Part shown: in pieces, positions 50,453 through 54,628 of the stretch
How the letters are laid out: every line of letters starts with the position of its first letter
Numbering within the stretch: position 1 is the stretch's first letter
Source: Microcaldota archaeon
GTDB lineage: Archaea; Micrarchaeota; Micrarchaeia; Anstonellales; Anstonellaceae
Direction of reading: 5' to 3'
Length of the DNA stretch: 54,628 bases
NCBI GenBank assembly: GCA_026414185.1
Contig: JAOAJL010000007.1
Coordinates: 1-54,628, forward strand
Translations under genes and position numbers: made by a program
Notes under the pieces: model-generated
The model's database searches: none
The model's input: the letters and a program-made list of their open reading frames with translations, nothing else
Told to the model about the DNA's origin: nothing

Positions 50453-51253
50453 ATGGCGCACTGCATCCGCTGCGGAGCACCGATTCGCTTTGATGCGGGC
50501 GGAGATCTTCTATGTGAAGACTGCGAAGCAGCCTCCGGTCATGGAAGCGGAACTGATGTTCCATGCCAGCGCTGCGGCATGTATCTTCCCCCCCACGAGC
50601 TTCGCATGTGGAATTCCCGCCTTTACTGCGCATATTGCATAATGGACATCCAAGATGAGGAGCACTATGGGCGAGCAAAAAGCCACTCTATTAAGGGAAC
50701 AGAGAAGGAAGCGGGCGGAGAAAGCGGCGAGCCCCATCTTCCGCACGACATGCCCAAAACCCCCCTTGTCTGCGAGCGGTGCGGAAAAGCCTCAAGCGTC
50801 CTTTACACAAATGTCGGCATGCGCCTCTGCCCTGCTTGCGCCTCCGAAGGCGGTGCAGCTGCGCCGGCAGGCTTCTTAGGTCTTGGCGTGCTTTCGTCGC
50901 TTATAAAAAAAGCGTCCGCACTCCTGCTTAAGCCGAAAATAGTTGCCAAAAAGAACGCAGGCGGCTTTGCGGTGCTGCCTGCCGAAGAAAGCAAAAACCG
51001 CGGGGAAGAAAAAAGCGCAAACCTCTCAGGCTCCAATGAAGCGGAAGGAAGCCCGCAGAATCCCCCGCCTTCGCCGCCGCCCTCGGCAGTTTTTGACATC
51101 TCCAAGCGCGCATTTGTGGAGAAGGGCGAGGAGTTTGATTCAAAACAGCCTCTGCAAGAGGGCACAAAAAAGAAAAAATCCGTTCCCAAGAAGGCAAAAA
51201 AGCTGTTTTTCAGGCTTCACCCTTCTGCTGGAAGGCAAGCAAAAGGCAGGTAG
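50453..51253 (+). CDS. Protein with three zinc-ribbon-like Cys modules
   Basis: About 266 residues. Three pairs of C-x-x-C knuckles are seen: HCIRCGAP with LLCEDCEA, VPCQRCGMY with YCAYCIMD, and LVCERCGKA with RLCPACASE, each spaced as a zinc ribbon. Residues 135-266 are disordered, Lys/Glu/Ser/Pro-rich (QNPPPSPPPSAVFDI), ending in a basic tail. Binding to RNA, ribosomes or another protein would fit. No family is recognised beyond the ribbons. It converges on the rnp2 gene, 4 bases away. Confidence 0.7.
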   Translation: MAHCIRCGAPIRFDAGGDLLCEDCEAASGHGSGTDVPCQRCGMYLPPHELRMWNSRLYCAYCIMDIQDEEHYGRAKSHSIKGTEKEAGGESGEPHLPHDMPKTPLVCERCGKASSVLYTNVGMRLCPACASEGGAAAPAGFLGLGVLSSLIKKASALLLKPKIVAKKNAGGFAVLPAEESKNRGEEKSANLSGSNEAEGSPQNPPPSPPPSAVFDISKRAFVEKGEEFDSKQPLQEGTKKKKSVPKKAKKLFFRLHPSAGRQAKGR

Positions 51254-51257
51254 TATT

Positions 51258-51578
51258 TCACTTCCGGCTTACTCTCCTTATCGTTCCCGAAGTGCTTATG
51301 GGCTCCATCCTCGCGCTTCTGCCCTCCCACTCCGAAAGCAGTGCCATACACAGTATCGTTTCTTCCACTGCCGACCTCTCGCAGCGAACGATTCCCATCC
51401 CACTGCCCTCTTCGTAGCTGACAAGCTTGAAGGCAAGTGAAGCTATGCCAAGCTCTCCGAAAAACGACAGGAAATGCTCATGCACAAGCCTCTTTGCCTC
51501 CGTTGCGGAAGGGGGCTTGCCTTCAACAGCAAGCGAGAACGCCACATACCTCTGCCTGAATCTCTCCGTCGGCTTCAT
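51258..51578 (-). CDS. rnp2: RNase P protein component 2 (Pop5/Rpp14 family)
   Basis: 106 residues with the Pop5 pattern: QRYVAFSLAVEG at the start, helix KRLVHEHFLSFFGELGIA, strand FKLVSYEEGSGMGIVRCERS, and SGTIRRVSRK at the end. It pairs with Rpp30 to assist the RNase P RNA in cutting tRNA 5' leaders. Its start overlaps the stop of rnp3 by four bases. Confidence 0.88.
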   Translation of the reverse strand: MKPTERFRQRYVAFSLAVEGKPPSATEAKRLVHEHFLSFFGELGIASLAFKLVSYEEGSGMGIVRCERSAVEETILCMALLSEWEGRSARMEPISTSGTIRRVSRK

Positions 51579-52027
51579 CCCACCAGTTCCTCCGCCAGCC
51601 GGGCAGATTTTTTTATCTCAACATCGCAAAAGCCGATTACGCAGGCAAATGCCAAAAGCTCCCTGCCGGTTCTCAGCTCCCTTTCACTTCTGGCAAGCGT
51701 GCATACAACCGAAGCGCAACCTCTTTTTCTTGCTGCGGCAACAAGAAGCCTCATCTTTGAAATCAGTATGCCGCGCTTGAAGCCGCGCTGACCAAGCAAA
51801 TCCGAAAGGGAAAACACTACCGCGCCTCCGCCTCTCGCAAGCTCAACAAGCGCCCCCTCGTCCGCCTCATAGGAAGGGAAGTAGGCAAGCGCCCTGCCGC
51901 CCCTTGCCGCCGATTTGGCGTCCTGAGCGCACCTCACCTCAAAGAAGTTGCTGGCTTTTGAAACTGGGACAACGCGGCTTATCCCAGGGCTTTTCTTCAT
52001 TCCCTCCGCAATTACAAGGTCAATCAT
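51575..52027 (-). CDS. rnp3: RNase P protein component 3 (Rpp30), short form
   Basis: 150 residues of the Rpp30 TIM-barrel-like family: MIDLVIAEG, NFFEVRCAQDAKSAARGGRALAYFP, VVFSLSDLLGQRGFKRGILISKMRLLVAA and ARSERELRTGRELLAFACVIGF. The known archaeal proteins have about 200-230 residues; the N-terminal strands up to the usual Asp-rich segment look missing or shortened. The position between rpl15e and rnp2 is conserved in archaea and supports the call. Confidence 0.8.
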   Translation of the reverse strand: MIDLVIAEGMKKSPGISRVVPVSKASNFFEVRCAQDAKSAARGGRALAYFPSYEADEGALVELARGGGAVVFSLSDLLGQRGFKRGILISKMRLLVAAARKRGCASVVCTLARSERELRTGRELLAFACVIGFCDVEIKKSARLAEELVG

Positions 52028-52030
52028 ACT

Positions 52031-52504
52031 CTACTGCCTTCCTTTCTTTCCAGCCGAAGTCAATCCGCGAAACGCCCTGCCTTTAGGCATGCCCGCAAGG
52101 AGTTTGCGGTCTACCAGTATGACCTCAAAGTATTTTTTCATTCCGTCCTGCCCAACCCAGTAGGAGTTCAGCACCTCAAGGTTCCTAAAGACCCTCGCGG
52201 CTTTCTCCTCTGCCTGCCGCTGAAGAGATTTCCCAGGCGACAGATATGCGACGTTCTTGGCGGGCTTTCTTCCGCCCCAAGGATGCGGTCTTTTTCGCGA
52301 CCCCCTGCCGACCGCCACGCGCGCAAGAAAGTAGCCTTCCTTTGCCTTGTAGCCAAGGCAACGCGCTCTTGCGAGGTTTGTCGGCTTGTCAATCCTCACC
52401 ACAGTGCCAAGCTTTCTCCACTCCCTTATCCTTCTTCTGTATATGTCCGCCCTCTGTCCGTATTCCTTCTGGAAAGCTTCCTGTATGTACTTGTAAATCC
52501 CCAT
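52031..52504 (-). CDS. rpl15e: 50S ribosomal protein L15e
   Basis: 157 residues, strongly basic. [15 protein letters not shown] is the start, [40 protein letters not shown] and [15 protein letters not shown] are family signatures. Length is somewhat below the usual 185-195. It belongs to the large ribosomal subunit. The frame is open to 52564, but ATG 52504 begins the conserved sequence. It leads the rpl15e-rnp3-rnp2 operon, with a 3-base gap to rnp3. Confidence 0.94.
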   Translation of the reverse strand: MGIYKYIQEAFQKEYGQRADIYRRRIREWRKLGTVVRIDKPTNLARARCLGYKAKEGYFLARVAVGRGSRKRPHPWGGRKPAKNVAYLSPGKSLQRQAEEKAARVFRNLEVLNSYWVGQDGMKKYFEVILVDRKLLAGMPKGRAFRGLTSAGKKGRQ

Positions 52505-52633
52505 CCAAATCACCGCGTTGTGCTTTTGCGAATCTGCCTTCCGTTCGGGCAACGACCCCCACATCCAAAAGGCACTCTGTTCTTGTTCAAAACATATAAT
52601 AAGCTAAGCTTCCGCGGCTTGAATCGTTCGGCG

Positions 52634-53584
52634 CTAAAGCCTGAAAGCCCTCTCCCTGTATATTATGGCGTCGCCAGCCACAGTGCGCTTTCCAAGCCTT
52701 AAAACAAGACCATCCTCGTCGCGCGCAAAGCTGCCGGAAATTACCGCTTCGCCCCTGCTTGCCTTGGCAAATGCCCCGCCGTCCATCTTGGCGATTTCTT
52801 CAAGGGCGAACCTCACAGTCTGCGTCATGGGTATGCGCAGCTTGTGCCCACCGGCAGTCAGGGTAAGGTGCTTGTGGTCTATGAAAATCCTTCCGCAAGC
52901 CCCGTTCTTCATGAAAAGCTTTATCTCCGCCTTGGCTTCCTCTATTTTCCTTCTAAGCCTTGCTTTGGAGAGGCGCTCCATAGAGCTGGCAACCAATTTT
53001 TTGAGCGCAGAAATCTGCCGCCTCGTCCTGGAAAGAAGCGCATGCGCCCCCTTTTGCTTGGACTGCCTCAGCCTGCGCAGTTTTCCTATCCTCTCTTCGC
53101 ATCTGCGTGCTTCCTTTCCGAATGCGATGATGGCGCTTCTTGTTTCAATGGCATCAAAGCTCTCCTGCGCATCCTGCATCCTGCCGAGCTGAAGCGCCAT
53201 CTTCTCAAGCGAGTCGCGCAGCTCCTCAAATTCCCCAGCCCACTCCTCTTTGCTTTGCGCCAGCGCCGCCCCCGCAGCCGCCCTTGCCGCTAAGGCAAGC
53301 TCGCCTTCAAGGGTTTCCGCAAGAATTGCGGTCTCATTGAGTTCAAGGTCAGAACCCTTTCCGATTTTCTTCTGCGCAACCTCAATCTTCGCCCCTATGC
53401 TTTCCAGCTTCTCATAAAAGCCCGCGCCAGCTTCCGCTTCTGCCAGGAATTCCTCAAGCACCATATCTGTTTCCTTTTCAAGCCGGTGATAGGTGTTTCT
53501 ACATTCCGTTATGGCATCTGCACTGGAATGCGACTGCTGAAGCGCACTGCGCGCAAGAGTTCCGCCTCTGGTCGCCACTGGCAT
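52634..53584 (-). CDS. Coiled-coil protein with C-terminal beta domain, unknown function
   Basis: 316 residues. Residues 30-215 are long charged helices likely to form coiled coils; residues 220-316 are strand-rich (CGRIFIDHKHLTLTAGGHKL and RDEDGLVLRLGKRTV). No membrane segment or catalytic motif. TATA-like cttaataaag (53608-53617) lies about 28 bases upstream of ATG 53584, fitting a leaderless start. ATG 53464 (MVLEEFLAE) is a possible alternative. No family is recognised. Confidence 0.6.
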   Translation of the reverse strand: MPVATRGGTLARSALQQSHSSADAITECRNTYHRLEKETDMVLEEFLAEAEAGAGFYEKLESIGAKIEVAQKKIGKGSDLELNETAILAETLEGELALAARAAAGAALAQSKEEWAGEFEELRDSLEKMALQLGRMQDAQESFDAIETRSAIIAFGKEARRCEERIGKLRRLRQSKQKGAHALLSRTRRQISALKKLVASSMERLSKARLRRKIEEAKAEIKLFMKNGACGRIFIDHKHLTLTAGGHKLRIPMTQTVRFALEEIAKMDGGAFAKASRGEAVISGSFARDEDGLVLRLGKRTVAGDAIIYRERAFRL

Positions 53585-53644
53585 AAGCGTGTTGTATGCG
53601 GTTGCTCTTAATAAAGCTAACCTTGGCGCCGTCGCGTCCGTCGC

Positions 53645-54628
53645 TCAGCCTTTCACAACCCCGATGGGCACAAGCCTGGCGACTATATCGCTTAAGCCCG
53701 CCGCCGCGACTGAGGCAACCACCTCGTCAACATTCTTGTATGCGCCTGGCGCCTCTTCTGCAAGAAGCTCTGCTTCGGTCGCCTTCACCATTATTCCGCG
53801 CGAGGCAAGCTCTCCTTGTATCTGCGCGCCTTTCCATCTATGAATCGCCTGCTTTCTGCTCATCGCCCTTCCAGAGCCGTGGCAGGACGAACCAAAAGAG
53901 TTCTTCATCGCCCCTTCCCTTCCAACAAGGACATAGGATGCGGTCCCCATGCTTCCCGGTATCATCACCGGCTGCCCTATTTGGCGGTAGCAGGAGGGCA
54001 ACTCCTTCCTTCCAGCGGCGAAAGCCCTCGTGGCGCCCTTGCGATGCACGCAAAGCATCCTTCTCTGCCCCTCAACTTCGTGCTCCTCAAACTTCGCGAT
54101 GTTGTGGCAGACGTCATAGACAAGGGTCATCTGCTCGCCAATCCCCCTGCCAAAGACCTGCTCAAAGGTTTCCCTCACCCAATGCATCATGATGTGCCTG
54201 TTGCAAAATGCGTAATTGACCGCGCAGCGCATCGCCTTTATGTAGCGCTCTGCCTCCGGCGAGTTTATTGGGGCGCAGCAAAGCTCCCTGTCCGGAAGCT
54301 CAATTCCGTATTTGCGCGAGGCGGAAAGCATCTCCCGCAGAAAGTCGTCGCAGACCTGGTGGCCAAAGCCCCTGCTCCCGCAATGTATCATCACTGCGAC
54401 ATTCCCTTTTTTCAGCCCGAACCTTTCCGCAATGTCCGGAAGCATTATCTCAGAAACTTCCTGAAGCTCAACAAAGTGGTTCCCTGCGCCGACCGTGCCA
54501 AACTGCGGCAAGCCCCTTTGTTTTGCCTTGTCTGAAACAACAGAGGGGTCCGCGCCTTCCATCCTGCCGTTTTCCTCCGTCCTTTCCTTGTCCTGAGACG
54601 TGCCATATCCCCTCTCAACAGCCCAATC
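53645..54628 (-). CDS. rtcB: tRNA-splicing ligase RtcB (5'-truncated by the window edge)
   Basis: 328 codons of the C-terminal two thirds; the frame is open to the right end (WAVERGYGTSQDKERTEENG at the edge). GTVGAGNHFVELQEV, IHCGSRGFGHQV, YAFCNRHIMMHW, VYDVCHNIAKFEEH and CHGSGRAMSRKQA are conserved RtcB segments; the His in CHGSGR is the guanylylated residue. RtcB joins tRNA exons after intron removal, using GTP and manganese, which the three intron-bearing tRNAs here require. The chain ends in LVPIGVVKG, the canonical C terminus, so the 3' end is complete. An internal ATG at 54562 is not the start. Confidence 0.95.
   Translation of the reverse strand, partial: DWAVERGYGTSQDKERTEENGRMEGADPSVVSDKAKQRGLPQFGTVGAGNHFVELQEVSEIMLPDIAERFGLKKGNVAVMIHCGSRGFGHQVCDDFLREMLSASRKYGIELPDRELCCAPINSPEAERYIKAMRCAVNYAFCNRHIMMHWVRETFEQVFGRGIGEQMTLVYDVCHNIAKFEEHEVEGQRRMLCVHRKGATRAFAAGRKELPSCYRQIGQPVMIPGSMGTASYVLVGREGAMKNSFGSSCHGSGRAMSRKQAIHRWKGAQIQGELASRGIMVKATEAELLAEEAPGAYKNVDEVVASVAAAGLSDIVARLVPIGVVKG

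Noticed and set aside
1-54628. CRISPR arrays, insertion sequences and rRNA genes
   Set aside because: No regularly spaced repeats, transposase domains with terminal repeats, or rRNA-like stretches were seen on reading. A small or degenerate element could escape notice.

Overview
The window reads as archaeal chromosomal DNA. It holds archaeal ribosomal protein L15e, the RNase P proteins Pop5 and Rpp30, fibrillarin, Dph2, an XPF nuclease, translin, archaeal-type UMP kinase, ADP-forming acetyl-CoA synthetase, SecDF, class III signal peptide pilins, RtcB, and three tRNA genes with introns. Many start codons lie about 26 bases downstream of a TATA-like box, the usual archaeal leaderless layout. 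Peptidoglycan-type enzymes, several very small genes and a short Rpp30 make a DPANN-type or related lineage plausible, but the window has no rRNA or universal marker set and I cannot name the taxon. Bases 1-19 are the Tn5/Nextera mosaic end, a library artefact, so the left edge is a contig end.

Layout. 0.02-4.5 kb: a truncated beta-CASP-like metallo-beta-lactamase gene and, divergently, a membrane-anchored winged-helix protein in an operon with acdB-acdA, then SdpI-like and VTT membrane proteins. 4.5-7 kb: two genes with related N-terminal regions but different catalytic domains (YkuD-type L,D-transpeptidase; NlpC/P60-like), flanking an intron-bearing tRNA-Ile. 7-13.6 kb: a coiled-coil protein, two class III signal peptide pilins, a winged-helix regulator with a palindromic candidate operator, XPF, a methyltransferase and a beta-lactamase-fold nuclease. 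13.6-27.4 kb: housekeeping genes: SMC, nitroreductase, translin, UMP kinase, a kinase/dCMP-deaminase fusion, Dph2, FKBP, PEP synthase, tRNA-Lys with two introns, a class IV aminotransferase and fibrillarin. 27.4-28.9 kb: a small accessory patch of short ORFs, one with a resolvase-like HTH. 28.9-33.4 kb: an asparagine-synthase-like domain protein, tRNA-Arg with intron, a DUF2085 protein and secF-secD.

The most unusual part is 33.5-49.5 kb. Six consecutive, nearly overlapping minus-strand genes encode polytopic membrane proteins that share a core LP-x-G-x-x-x-R-x-F-type motif, most with a shared C-terminal tail; they look like diverged tandem paralogues and resemble VirB6/TrbL in general character. 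Divergently, from one palindromic TATA element, run a 2206-residue membrane-anchored giant and a lipoprotein that joins a TIM-barrel glycosidase-like domain to an SLT-type lytic transglycosylase (VirB1-like). No VirB4/VirD4 ATPase is seen. I propose an undescribed type IV secretion-like or cell-contact apparatus, for which the two peptidoglycan-active proteins at 4.5-7 kb could be cargo. That is a hypothesis.

49.6-54.6 kb is again housekeeping: SAM decarboxylase, a zinc-ribbon protein, the rpl15e-rnp3-rnp2 cluster, a coiled-coil protein, and a truncated rtcB, whose product would ligate the exons of the intron-containing tRNAs.
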